64,000 nucleotides of DNA from Euwallacea fornicatus. Its lineage: Eukaryota > Arthropoda > Insecta > Coleoptera > Curculionidae. Below, piece by piece: positions 1 to 12,841 of the stretch. A program made the position numbers and the translations under genes. The stretch lies in assembly GCF_040115645.1 (NCBI RefSeq), contig NW_027096047.1, positions 496,001 through 560,000 on the forward strand, written 5' to 3'. The notes under the pieces were generated by a model. The model was not told where the DNA came from and ran no database searches. It saw only the letters and a list, made by a program, of their open reading frames with translations. The stretch's first letter is position 1; every line of letters begins with the position of its first letter.

Positions 1-761
1 TGAGCACATATAGTACTATTTTTCTTGGAAGTTCAACAAGATACAATCATGATGTGTTGTGTCATTTTAAAGATGTCGTCGAGCTGATTAATTTGACACT
101 TTGTTTAACAAATTTGGTCCACATTTGCCGAAGTTACCGAGCTTCAAAGTTTGAAAAGTCACAAAATATGTGTGTTTGAGCACATAAAGTACTATTATTC
201 TTGGAAATTCAACAAGATGCTATCATGATGTATTGTGTCATTTTAAAGATCTCGTCGAGCTGATTAATTTGACACTTTGTTTAACAAATTTGGTCCATAT
301 TTGCCGAAGTTACCGAGCTTCAAAGTTTGAAGTCACAAAATATGTGTGTTTGAGCTCATAAAGTACTATTATTCTTGGAAATTCAACAAGATGCAATCAT
401 GATCTGTTGTGTCATTTTAAAGATGTCGTCGAGCTGATTAATTTGACACTTTGTTTAACAAATTTGGTCCACATTTGCCGAAGTTACCGAGCTTCAAAGT
501 TTGAAAAGTCACAAAATATGTGTGTTTGAGCACATAAAGTACTATTATTCTTGGAAATTCAACAAGATGCAATCATGATGTGTTGTGTCATTTTAAAGAT
601 GTCGTCGAGCTGATTAATTTGACACTTTGATTAACAAATTTGGTCCACATTTGCCGAAGTTACCGAGCTTCAAAGTTTGAAAAGTCACAAAAGATGTGTG
701 TTTGAGCACATAAAGTACAATTTTTCTTGGAAGTTCAACAAGATGCAATCATGATGTGTTG

Positions 762-1985
762 TGTCATTTTAAAGATCTCGTCGAGCTGATTAATTTGACA
801 CTTTGTTTAACAAATTTGGTCCACATTTGCCGAAGTTACCGAGCTTCAAAGTTTGAAAAGTCACAAAATATGTGTGTTTGAGCTCATAAAGTACTATTAT
901 TCTTGGAAATTCAACAAGATGCAATCATGATGTGTAGTGTCATTTTAAAGACCTCGTCGAGCTGATGAATTTGACACTTTGTTTAACAAATTTGGTCCAC
1001 ATTTGCCGAAGTTACCGAGCTTCAAAGTTTGAAAAGTCACAAAATATGTGTGTTTGAGCACATAAAGTACTATTATTCTTGGAAATTCAACAAGATGCAA
1101 TCATGATGTGTTGTGTCATTTTAAAGATGTCGTCGAGCTGATTAATTTGACACTTTGATTAACAAATTTGGTCCACATTTGCCGAAGTTACCGAGCTTCA
1201 AAGTTTGAAAAGTCACAAAAGATGTGTGTTTGAGCACATAAAGTACAATTTTTCTTGGAAGTTCAACAAGATGCAATCATGATGTGTTGTGTCATTTTAA
1301 AGATCTCGTCGAGCTGATTAATTTGACACTTTGTTTAACAAATTTGGTCCACATTTGCCGAAGTTACCGAGCTTCAAAGTTTGAAAAGTCACAAAATATG
1401 TGTGTTTGAGCTCATAAAGTACTATTATTCTTGGAAATTCAACAAGATGCAATCATGATGTGTTGTGTCATTTTAAAGATCTCGTCGAGCTGATTAATTT
1501 GACACTTTGTTTAACAAATTTGGTCCACATTTGCCGAAGTTACCGAGCTTCAAATTTTGAAAAGTCACAAAATATGTGTGTTTGAGCACATAAAGTACAA
1601 TTTTTCTTGGAAGTTCAACAAGATGCAATCATGATGTGTTGTGACATCTTCAAAATCTTGTCGAGCTACTTAATTTGTCACTTTGTTTAACAAATTTGGT
1701 CCATATTTGCCGAAGTTACCGAGCTTCAAAGTTTGAAAAGTCACAAAATATGTGTGTTTGAGCACATATAGTACTATTTTTCTTGGAAGTTCAACAAGAT
1801 ACAATCATGATGTGTTGTGTCATTTTAAAGATGTCGTCGAGCTGATTAATTTGACACTTTGTTTAACAAATTTGGTCCACATTTGCCGAAGTTACCGAGC
1901 TTCAAAGTTTGAAAAGTCACAAAATATGTGTGTTTGAGCACATAAAGTACTATTATTCTTGGAAATTCAACAAGATGCAATCATG
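762..1985 (+). repeat. Segmental duplication copy 1 (partner 5160-6383)
   Basis: About 1.22 kb (seven monomers) matches 5160-6383 at a constant offset of 4398 bp, about 25 monomers. Shared rare markers are 'gacctcg' with 'gatgaatt', a 'cttcaaattttg' unit, a B-type unit with 'aatttgtcac' (tgtca at 1676 and 6074), and the following 'cacatatagtac' plus 'gatacaatc' unit. One difference seen is 'ccatattt' here against 'ccacattt' in the partner. The match ends where this copy goes to 'gtgtagtg' and the partner to 'gatctgttg'. Confidence 0.8.
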
Positions 1986-4900
1986 ATGTGTAGTGTCATT
2001 TTAAAGACCTCGTCGAGCTGATGAATTTGACACTTTGTTTAACAAATTTGGTCCACATTTGCCGAAGTTACCGAGATTCAAAGTTTGAAAAGTCACAAAA
2101 TATGTGTGTTTGAGCTCATAAAGTACTATTATTCTTGGAAATTCAACAAGATGCAATCATGATGTGTTGTGTCATTTTAAAGATGTCGTCGAGCTGATTA
2201 ATTTGACACTTTGTTTAACAAATTTGGTACACATTTGCCGAAGTTACCAAGCTTCAAAGTTTGAAGAGCCTCAAAAGATGGGTGTTTGAGCACATAAAGT
2301 ACAATTTTTCTTGGAAGTTCAACAAGATGCAATCATGATGTGTAGTGTCATTTTAAAGATGTCGTCGAGCTGATTAATTTGACACTTTGATTAACAAATT
2401 TGGTCCACATTTGCCGAAGTTACCGAGCTTCAAAGTTTGAAAAGTCACAAAAGATGTGTGTTTGAGCACATAAAGTACAATTTTTCTTGGAAGTTCAACA
2501 AGATGCAATCATGATGTGTAGTGTCATTTTAAAGATGTCGTCGAGCTGATTAATTTGACACTTTGTTTAACAAATTTGGTACACATTTGCCGAAGTTACC
2601 AAGCTTCAAAGTTTGAAGAGCCTCAAAAGATGGGTGTTTGAGCACATAAAGTACAATTTTTCTTGGAAGTTCAACAAGATGCAATCATGATGTGTAGTGT
2701 CATTTTAAAGATGTCGTCGAGCTGATTAATTTGACACTTTGATTAACAAATTTGGTCCACATTTGCCGAAGTTACCGAGCTTCAAAGTTTGAAAAGTCAC
2801 AAAATATGTGTGTTTGAGCACATAAAGTACTATTATTCTTGGAAATTCAACAAGATGCAATCATGATCTGTTGTGTCATTTTAAAGATGTCGTCGAGCTG
2901 ATTAATTTGACACTTTGTTTAACAAATTTGGTCCACATTTGCCGAAGTTACCGAGCTTCAAAGTTTGAAAAGTCACAAAATATGTGTGTTTGAGCACATA
3001 AAGTACTATTATTCTTGGAAATTCAACAAGATGCAATCATGATGTGTAGTGTCATTTTAAAGACCTCGTCGAGCTGATGAATTTGACACTTTGTTTAACA
3101 AATTTGGTCCACATTTGCCGAAGTTACCGAGATTCAAAGTTTGAAAAGTCACAAAATATGTGTGTTTGAGCTCATAAAGTACTATTATTCTTGGAAATTC
3201 AACAAGATGCAATCATGATGTGTTGTGTCATTTTAAAGATGTCGTCGAGCTGATTAATTTGACACTTTGTTTAACAAATTTGGTACACATTTGCCGAAGT
3301 TACCAAGCTTCAAAGTTTGAAGAGCCTCAAAAGATGGGTGTTTGAGCACATAAAGTACAATTTTTCTTGGAAGTTCAACAAGATGCAATCATGATGTGTA
3401 GTGTCATTTTAAAGATGTCGTCGAGCTGATTAATTTGACACTTTGATTAACAAATTTGGTCCACATTTGCCGAAGTTACCGAGCTTCAAAGTTTGAAAAG
3501 TCACAAAATATGTGTGTTTGATCACATAAAGTACTAGTTTTCTTGGAAGTTCAACAAGATGCAATCATGATGTGTTGTGTCATTTTAAAGATGTCGTCGA
3601 GCTGATTAATTTGACACTTTGTTTAACAAATTTGGTCCACATTTGCCGAAGTTACCGAGCTTCAAAGTTTGAAAAGTCACAAAATATGTGTGTTTGAGCA
3701 CATATAGTACTATTATTCTTGGAAATTCAACAAGATGCAATCATGATCTGTTGTGTCATTTTAAAGATGTCGTCGAGCTGATTAATTTGACACTTTGTTT
3801 AACAAATTTGGTCCACATTTGCCGAAGTTACCGAGCTTCAAAGTTTGAAAAGTCACAAAATATGTGTGTTTGAGCACATAAAGTACTATTATTCTTGGAA
3901 ATTCAACAAGATGCTATCATGATGTATTGTGTCATTTTAAAGATCTCGTCGAGCTGATTAATTTGACACTTTGTTTAACAAATTTGGTCCATATTTGCCG
4001 AAGTTACCGAGCTTCAAAGTTTGAAGTCACAAAATATGTGTGTTTGAGCTCATAAAGTACTATTATTCTTGGAAATTCAACAAGATGCAATCATGATCTG
4101 TTGTGTCATTTTAAAGATGTCGTCGAGCTGATTAATTTGACACTTTGATTAACAAATTTGGTCCACATTTGCCGAAGTTACCGAGCTTCAAAGTTTGAAA
4201 AGTCACAAAAGATGTGTGTTTGAGCACATAAAGTACAATTTTTCTTGGAAGTTCAACAAGATGCAATCATGATGTGTTGTGTCATTTTAAAGATCTCGTC
4301 GAGCTGATTAATTTGACACTTTGTTTAACAAATTTGGTCCACATTTGCCGAAGTTACCGAGCTTCAAAGTTTGAAAAGTCACAAAATATGTGTGTTTGAG
4401 CTCATAAAGTACTATTATTCTTGGAAATTCAACAAGATGCAATCATGATGTGTAGTGTCATTTTAAAGATCTCGTCGAGCTGATTAATTTGACACTTTGT
4501 TTAACAAATTTGGTCCACATTTGCCGAAGTTACCGAGCTTCAAAGTTTGAAAAGTCACAAAATATGTGTGTTTGAGCTCATAAAGTACTATTATTCTTGG
4601 AAATTCAACAAGATGCAATCATGATGTGTAGTGTCATTTTAAAGACCTCGTCGAGCTGATGAATTTGACACTTTGATTAACAAATTTGGTCCACATTTGC
4701 CGAAGTTACCGAGCTTCAAAGTTTGAAAAGTCACAAAATATGTGTGTTTGAGCACATAAAGTACTATTATTCTTGGAAATTCAACAAGATGCAATCATGA
4801 TGTGTTGTGTCATTTTAAAGATGTCGTCGAGCTGATTAATTTGACACTTTGATTAACAAATTTGGTCCACATTTGCCGAAGTTACCGAGCTTCAAAGTTT

Positions 4901-5159
4901 GAAAAGTCACAAAAGATGTGTGTTTGAGCACATAAAGTACAATTTTTCTTGGAAGTTCAACAAGATGCAATCATGATGTGTTGTGTCATTTTAAAGATCT
5001 CGTCGAGCTGATTAATTTGACACTTTGTTTAACAAATTTGGTCCACATTTGCCGAAGTTACCGAGCTTCAAAGTTTGAAAAGTCACAAAATATGTGTGTT
5101 TGAGCTCATAAAGTACTATTATTCTTGGAAATTCAACAAGATGCAATCATGATGTGTAG

Positions 5160-6383
5160 TGTCATTTTAAAGATCTCGTCGAGCTGATTAATTTGACACT
5201 TTGTTTAACAAATTTGGTCCACATTTGCCGAAGTTACCGAGCTTCAAAGTTTGAAAAGTCACAAAATATGTGTGTTTGAGCTCATAAAGTACTATTATTC
5301 TTGGAAATTCAACAAGATGCAATCATGATGTGTAGTGTCATTTTAAAGACCTCGTCGAGCTGATGAATTTGACACTTTGTTTAACAAATTTGGTCCACAT
5401 TTGCCGAAGTTACCGAGCTTCAAAGTTTGAAAAGTCACAAAATATGTGTGTTTGAGCACATAAAGTACTATTATTCTTGGAAATTCAACAAGATGCAATC
5501 ATGATGTGTTGTGTCATTTTAAAGATGTCGTCGAGCTGATTAATTTGACACTTTGATTAACAAATTTGGTCCACATTTGCCGAAGTTACCGAGCTTCAAA
5601 GTTTGAAAAGTCACAAAAGATGTGTGTTTGAGCACATAAAGTACAATTTTTCTTGGAAGTTCAACAAGATGCAATCATGATGTGTTGTGTCATTTTAAAG
5701 ATCTCGTCGAGCTGATTAATTTGACACTTTGTTTAACAAATTTGGTCCACATTTGCCGAAGTTACCGAGCTTCAAAGTTTGAAAAGTCACAAAATATGTG
5801 TGTTTGAGCTCATAAAGTACTATTATTCTTGGAAATTCAACAAGATGCAATCATGATGTGTTGTGTCATTTTAAAGATCTCGTCGAGCTGATTAATTTGA
5901 CACTTTGTTTAACAAATTTGGTCCACATTTGCCGAAGTTACCGAGCTTCAAATTTTGAAAAGTCACAAAATATGTGTGTTTGAGCACATAAAGTACAATT
6001 TTTCTTGGAAGTTCAACAAGATGCAATCATGATGTGTTGTGACATCTTCAAAATCTTGTCGAGCTACTTAATTTGTCACTTTGTTTAACAAATTTGGTCC
6101 ACATTTGCCGAAGTTACCGAGCTTCAAAGTTTGAAAAGTCACAAAATATGTGTGTTTGAGCACATATAGTACTATTTTTCTTGGAAGTTCAACAAGATAC
6201 AATCATGATGTGTTGTGTCATTTTAAAGATGTCGTCGAGCTGATTAATTTGACACTTTGTTTAACAAATTTGGTCCACATTTGCCGAAGTTACCGAGCTT
6301 CAAAGTTTGAAAAGTCACAAAATATGTGTGTTTGAGCACATAAAGTACTATTATTCTTGGAAATTCAACAAGATGCAATCATG
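5160..6383 (+). repeat. Segmental duplication copy 2 (partner 762-1985)
   Basis: This is the partner of 762-1985 at offset 4398 bp. Beyond its end the order of markers resumes one monomer out of step: the 'gagattc' marker is at 2073 here-equivalent and at 6647, offset 4574, which is 4398 plus 176. One whole monomer (starting near 6334) was therefore gained here or lost in the other copy. The 'aatttgtcac' plus 'cacatatag' pair recurs a third time near 10,121-10,250, at offset 4047 from this copy. Confidence 0.8.
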
Positions 6384-6999
6384 ATCTGTTGTGTCATTTT
6401 AAAGATGTCGTCGAGCTGATTAATTTGACACTTTGTTTAACAAATTTGGTCCACATTTGCCGAAGTTACCGAGCTTCAAAGTTTGAAAAGTCACAAAATA
6501 TGTGTGTTTGAGCACATAAAGTACTATTATTCTTGGAAATTCAACAAGATGCAATCATGATGTGTAGTGTCATTTTAAAGACCTCGTCGAGCTGATGAAT
6601 TTGACACTTTGTTTAACAAATTTGGTCCACATTTGCCGAAGTTACCGAGATTCAAAGTTTGAAAAGTCACAAAATATGTGTGTTTGAGCTCATAAAGTAC
6701 TATTATTCTTGGAAATTCAACAAGATGCAATCATGATGTGTTGTGTCATTTTAAAGATGTCGTCGAGCTGATTAATTTGACACTTTGTTTAACAAATTTG
6801 GTACACATTTGCCGAAGTTACCAAGCTTCAAAGTTTGAAGAGCCTCAAAAGATGGGTGTTTGAGCACATAAAGTACAATTTTTCTTGGAAGTTCAACAAG
6901 ATGCAATCATGATGTGTAGTGTCATTTTAAAGATGTCGTCGAGCTGATTAATTTGACACTTTGTTTAACAAATTTGGTACACATTTGCCGAAGTTACCA

Positions 7000-7740
7000 A
7001 GCTTCAAAGTTTGAAGAGCCTCAAAAGATGGGTGTTTGAGCACATAAAGTACAATTTTTCTTGGAAGTTCAACAAGATGCAATCATGATCTGTTGTGTCA
7101 TTTTAAAGATGTCGTCGAGCTGATTAATTTGACACTTTGTTTAACAAATTTGGTACACATTTGCCGAAGTTACCGAGCTTCAAATTTTGAAAAGTCACAA
7201 AATATGTGTGTTTGAGCTCATAAAGTACTATTTTTCTTGGAAGTTCAACAAGATGCAATCATGATCTGTTGTGTCATTTTAAAGATGTCGTCGAGCTGAT
7301 TAATTTGACACTTTGTTTAACAAATTTGGTCCACATTTGCCGAAGTTACCGAGCTTCAAAGTTTGAAAAATCACAAAATATGTGTGTTTGAGCACATATA
7401 GTACTATTTTTCTTGGAAGGTCAACAAGATGCATCATGATGTGTTGTGACATCTTCAAAATCTTGTCGAGCTACTTAATTTGACACTTTGTTTAACAAAT
7501 TTGGTCCACATTTGCCGAAGTTACCGAGCTTCAAAGTTTGAAAAGTCACAAAATATGTGTGTTTGAGCACATAAAGTACTATTTTTCTTGGAAGTTCAAC
7601 AAGATGCAATCATGATGTGTTGTGACATCTTCAAAATCTTGTCGAGCTACTTAATTTGACACTTTGTTTACCAAATTTGGTCCACATTTGCCGAAGTTAC
7701 CGAGCTTCAAAGTTTGAAAAGTCACAAAATATGTGTGTTT
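7000..7740 (+). repeat. Segmental duplication copy 1 (partner 11045-11785)
   Basis: About four monomers match 11045-11785 at offset 4045 bp (23 monomers, several 1 bp short). The shared signature includes 'gatggg' followed by 'gatctgttg', a 'cttcaaattttg' unit, 'gaaaaatcac', and a unit with the rare 'ggaaggtcaa' (ggaagg at 7415 and 11460) followed by 'gatgcatcatg' and 'tttaccaaattt'. One difference is 'ggtacaca' near 7152 against 'ggtccaca' in the partner. Confidence 0.8.
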
Positions 7741-8444
7741 GAGCACATAAAGTACTATTATTCTTGGAAATTCAACAAGATGCAATCATGATGTGTTGTG
7801 TCATTTTAAAGATGTCGTCGAGCTGATTAATTTGACACATTGTTTAACAAATTTGGTCCACATTTGCCGAAGTTACCGAGCTTCAAAGTTTGAAAAGTCA
7901 CAAAATATGTGTGTTTGATCACATAAAGTACTAGTTTTCTTGGAAGTTCAACAAGATGCAATCATGATCTGTTGTGTCATTTTAAAGATGTCGTCGAGCT
8001 GATTAATTTGACACTTTGTTTAACAAATTTGGTCCACATTTGCCGAAGTTACCGAGCTTCAAAGTTTGAAAAGTCACAAAATATGTGTGTTTGATCACAT
8101 AAAGTACTAGTTTTCTTGGAAGTTCAACAAGATGCAATCATGATGTGTTGTGTCATTTTAAAGATGTCGTCGAGCTGATTAATTTGACACATTGTTTAAC
8201 AAATTTGGTCCACATTTGCCGAAGTTACCGAGCTTCAAAGTTTGAAGAGCCTCAAAAGATGTGTGTTTGAGCACATAAAGTACAATTTTTCTTGGAAGTT
8301 CAACAAGATGCAATCATGATGTGTTGTGTCATTTTAAAGATGTCGTCGAGCTGATTAATTTGACACTTTGTTTAACAAATTTGGTCCACATTTGCCGAAG
8401 TTACCGAGCTTCAAAGTTTGAAAAGTCACAAAATATGTGTGTTT

Positions 8445-9852
8445 GAGCACATAAAGTACTATTATTCTTGGAAATTCAACAAGATGCAATCATGATGTGT
8501 TGTGTCATTTTAAAGATGTCGTCGAGCTGATTAATTTGACACATTGTTTAACAAATTTGGTCCACATTTGCCGAAGTTACCGAGCTTCAAAGTTTGAAAA
8601 GTCACAAAATATGTGTGTTTGATCACATAAAGTACTAGTTTTCTTGGAAGTTCAACAAGATGCAATCATGATGTGTTGTGTCATTTTAAAGATGTCGTCG
8701 AGCTGATTAATTTGACACTTTGTTTAACAAATTTGGTCCACATTTGCCGAAGTTACCGAGCTTCAAATTTTGAAAAGTCACAAAATATGTGTGTTTGAGC
8801 ACATAAAGTACTAGTTTTCTTGGAAGTTCAACAAGATGCAATCATGATCTGTTGTGTCATTTTAAAGATGTCGTCGAGCTGATTAATTTGACACATTGTT
8901 TAACAAATTTGGTCCACATTTGCCGAAGTTACCGAGCTTCAAAGTTTGAAAAGTCACAAAATATGTGTGTTTGAGCACATAAAGTACTATTATTCTTGGA
9001 AATTCAACAAGATGCAATCATGATGTGTTGTGTCATTTTAAAGATGTCGTCGAGCTGATTAATTTGACACTTTGATTAACAAATTTGGTCCACATTTGCC
9101 GAAGTTACCGAGCTTCAAAGTTTGAAAAGTCACAAAATATGTGTGTTTGAGCTCATAAAGTACTATTATTCTTGGAAATTCAACAAGATGCAATCATGAT
9201 GTGTTGTGTCATTTTAAAGATGTCGTCGAGCTGATTAATTTGACACATTGTTTAACAAATTTGGTCCACATTTGCCGAAGTTACCGAGCTTCAAAGTTTG
9301 AAAAGTCACAAAATATGTGTGTTTGATCACATAAAGTACTAGTTTTCTTGGAAGTTCAACAAGATGCAATCATGATGTGTTGTGTCATTTTAAAGATGTC
9401 GTCGAGCTGATTAATTTGACACTTTGTTTAACAAATTTGGTCCACATTTGCCGAAGTTACCGAGCTTCAAATTTTGAAAAGTCACAAAATATGTGTGTTT
9501 GAGCACATAAAGTACTAGTTTTCTTGGAAGTTCAACAAGATGCAATCATGATGTGTTGTGTCATTTTAAAGATGTCGTCGAGCTGATTAATTTGACACAT
9601 TGTTTAACAAATTTGGTCCACATTTGCCGAAGTTACCGAGCTTCAAAGTTTGAAAAGTCACAAAATATGTGTGTTTGAGCACATAAAGTACTATTATTCT
9701 TGGAAATTCAACAAGATGCAATCATGATGTGTTGTGTCATTTTAAAGATGTCGTCGAGCTGATTAATTTGACACTTTGATTAACAAATTTGGTCCACATT
9801 TGCCGAAGTTACCGAGCTTCAAAGTTTGAAAAGTCACAAAATATGTGTGTTT
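8445..9852 (+). repeat. Four-monomer higher-order repeat, two copies of 704 bp
   Basis: Units 8445-9148 and 9149-9852 are each four monomers in the same order. The first has 'ttattc' and 'acacattg'. The second has 'gatcac', 'ctagtttt' and 'cttcaaattttg'. The third has 'gagcac', 'ctagtttt' and 'acacattg'. The fourth has 'ttattc' and 'tttgattaac'. The 'cttcaaatttt' marker sits at 8761 and 9465, exactly 704 bp (4 x 176) apart. Differences seen are the start of the first monomer ('gagcac' against 'gagctc') and 'gatctgttg' against 'gatgtgttg' in the third. Confidence 0.85.
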
Positions 9853-11044
9853 GAGCTCATAAAGTACTATTATTCTTGGAAATTCAACAAGATGCAATCA
9901 TGATGTGTTGTGTCATTTTAAAGATCTCGTCGAGCTGATTAATTTGACACTTTGTTTAACAAATTTGGTCCACATTTGCCGAAGTTACCGAGCTTCAAAT
10001 TTTGAAAAGTCACAAAATATGTGTGTTTGAGCACATAAAGTACAATTTTTCTTGGAAGTTCAACAAGATGCAATCATGATGTGTTGTGACATCTTCAAAA
10101 TCTTGTCGAGCTACTTAATTTGTCACTTTGTTTAACAAATTTGGTCCACATTTGCCGAAGTTACCGAGCTTCAAATTTTGAAAAGTCACAAAATATGTGT
10201 GTTTGAGCACATATAGTACTATTTTTCTTGGAAGTTCAACAAGATACAATCATGATGTGTTGTGTCATTTTAAAGATGTCGTCGAGCTGATTAATTTCAC
10301 ACATTGTTTAACAAATTTGGTCCATATTTGCCGAAGTTACCGAGCTTCAAAGTTTGAAGTCACAAAATATGTGTGTTTGAGCTCATAAAGTACTATTATT
10401 CTTGGAAATTCAACAAGATGCAATCATGATCTGTTGTGTCATTTTAAAGGTGTCGTCGAGCTGATTAATTTGACACTTTGTTTAACAAATTTGGTCCACA
10501 TTTGCCGAAGTTACCGAGCTTCAAAGTTTGAAAAGTCACAAAATATGTGTGTTTGAGCACATAAAGTACTATTATTCTTGGAAATTCAACAAGATGCAAT
10601 CATGATGTGTAGTGTCATTTTAAAGACCTCGTCGAGCTGATGAATTTGACACTTTGTTTAACAAATTTGGTCCACATTTGCCGAAGTTACCGAGCTTCAA
10701 AGTTTGAAAAGTCACAAAATATGTGTGTTTGAGCACATAAAGTACTATTATTCTTGGAAATTCAACAAGATGCTATCATGATGTATTGTGTCATTTTAAA
10801 GATCTCGTCGAGCTGATTAATTTGACACTTTGTTTAACAAATTTGGTCCACATTTGCCGAAATTACCGAGCTTCAAAGTTTGAAAAGTCACAAAATATGT
10901 GTGTTTGAGCTCATAAAGTACTATTATTCTTGGAAATTCAACAAGATGCAATCATGATGTGTTGTGTCATTTTAAAGATCTCGTCGAGCTGATTAATTTG
11001 ACACTTTGTTTAACAAATTTGGTACACATTTGCCGAAGTTACCA

Positions 11045-11785
11045 AGCTTCAAAGTTTGAAGAGCCTCAAAAGATGGGTGTTTGAGCACATAAAGTACAAT
11101 TTTTCTTGGAAGTTCAACAAGATGCAATCATGATCTGTTGTGTCATTTTAAAGATGTCGTCGAGCTGATTAATTTGACACTTTGTTTAACAAATTTGGTC
11201 CACATTTGCCGAAGTTACCGAGCTTCAAATTTTGAAAAGTCACAAAATATGTGTGTTTGAGCTCATAAAGTACTATTTTTCTTGGAAGTTCAACAAGATG
11301 CAATCATGATCTGTTGTGTCATTTTAAAGATGTCGTCGAGCTGATTAATTTGACACTTTGTTTAACAAATTTGGTCCACATTTGCCGAAGTTACCGAGCT
11401 TCAAAGTTTGAAAAATCACAAAATATGTGTGTTTGAGCACATATAGTACTATTTTTCTTGGAAGGTCAACAAGATGCATCATGATGTGTTGTGACATCTT
11501 CAAAATCTTGTCGAGCTACTTAATTTGACACTTTGTTTAACAAATTTGGTCCACATTTGCCGAAGTTACCGAGCTTCAAAGTTTGAAAAGTCACAAAATA
11601 TGTGTGTTTGAGCACATAAAGTACTATTTTTCTTGGAAGTTCAACAAGATGCAATCATGATGTGTTGTGACATCTTCAAAATCTTGTCGAGCTACTTAAT
11701 TTGACACTTTGTTTACCAAATTTGGTCCACATTTGCCGAAGTTACCGAGCTTCAAAGTTTGAAAAGTCACAAAATATGTGTGTTT
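11045..11785 (+). repeat. Segmental duplication copy 2 (partner 7000-7740)
   Basis: This is the partner of 7000-7740 at offset 4045 bp. The copies diverge at 11786, where this copy starts 'gagctcata' with 'tattttt' and the other starts 'gagcacata' with 'ttattc'. Before 11045 only the 3' end of the preceding monomer is shared ('ggtacaca', 'accaagc', 'gatggg'), so the left breakpoint lies inside a monomer. Confidence 0.8.
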
Positions 11786-12137
11786 GAGCTCATAAAGTAC
11801 TATTTTTCTTGGAAGTTCAACAAGATGCAATCATGATCTGTTGTGTCATTTTAAAGATGTCGTCGAGCTGATTAATTTGACACTTTGTTTAACAAATTTG
11901 GTCCACATTTGCCGAAGTTACCGAGCTTCAAAGTTTGAAAAGTCACAAAATATGTGTGTTTGAGCTCATAAAGTACTATTTTTCTTGGAAGTTCAACAAG
12001 ATGCAATCATGATCTGTTGTGTCATTTTAAAGATGTCGTCGAGCTGATTAATTTGACACTTTGTTTAACAAATTTGGTCCACATTTGCCGAAGTTACCGA
12101 GCTTCAAAGTTTGAAAAGTCACAAAATATGTGTGTTT

Positions 12138-12841
12138 GATCACATAAAGTACTAGTTTTCTTGGAAGTTCAACAAGATGCAATCATGATGTGTTGTGTCA
12201 TTTTAAAGATGTCGTCGAGCTGATTAATTTGACACTTTGTTTAACAAATTTGGTCCACATTTGCCGAAGTTACCGAGCTTCAAATTTTGAAAAGTCACAA
12301 AATATGTGTGTTTGAGCACATAAAGTACTAGTTTTCTTGGAAGTTCAACAAGATGCAATCATGATCTGTTGTGTCATTTTAAAGATGTCGTCGAGCTGAT
12401 TAATTTGACACATTGTTTAACAAATTTGGTCCACATTTGCCGAAGTTACCGAGCTTCAAAGTTTGAAAAGTCACAAAATATGTGTGTTTGATCACATAAA
12501 GTACTAGTTTTCTTGGAAGTTCAACAAGATGCAATCATGATGTGTTGTGTCATTTTAAAGATGTCGTCGAGCTGATTAATTTGACACTTTGTTTAACAAA
12601 TTTGGTCCACATTTGCCGAAGTTACCGAGCTTCAAATTTTGAAAAGTCACAAAATATGTGTGTTTGATCACATAAAGTACTAGTTTTCTTGGAAGTTCAA
12701 CAAGATGCAATCATGATCTGTTGTGTCATTTTAAAGATGTCGTCGAGCTGATTAATTTGACACATTGTTTAACAAATTTGGTCCACATTTGCCGAAGTTA
12801 CCGAGCTTCAAAGTTTGAAAAGTCACAAAATATGTGTGTTT
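12138..12841 (+). repeat. Dimeric higher-order repeat, two copies of 352 bp
   Basis: Monomers starting at 12138, 12314, 12490 and 12666 alternate between a 'gatgtgttg' plus 'cttcaaattttg' unit and a 'gatctgttg' plus 'acacattg' unit, all with 'ctagtttt' (actagt, a SpeI site). The copies differ at the start of the second monomer ('gagcac' against 'gatcac'). 'gatcac' monomers continue singly to about 13.37 kb without the alternation. Confidence 0.75.

Noticed and set aside
2..177. Promoter or replication-origin signals within the monomer (AT-rich 'tttaacaaattt', short palindromes)
   Set aside because: The palindromes are only 6-8 bp and are expected in AT-rich sequence. No coherent promoter or origin arrangement is visible. 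Satellite transcription is possible but cannot be inferred from this sequence.
1752..1937. Open frame of 61 codons, with near-identical frames at 3688-3873 and 6150-6335 and a 63-codon version at 10197-10388
   Set aside because: Each starts at the 'aaatatgtg' junction of one monomer and ends at the stop in the same junction of the next, so it is just one reading of the 176-bp unit. It shifts frame every copy because 176 is not a multiple of three. There is no sign of codon-level selection or gene context.
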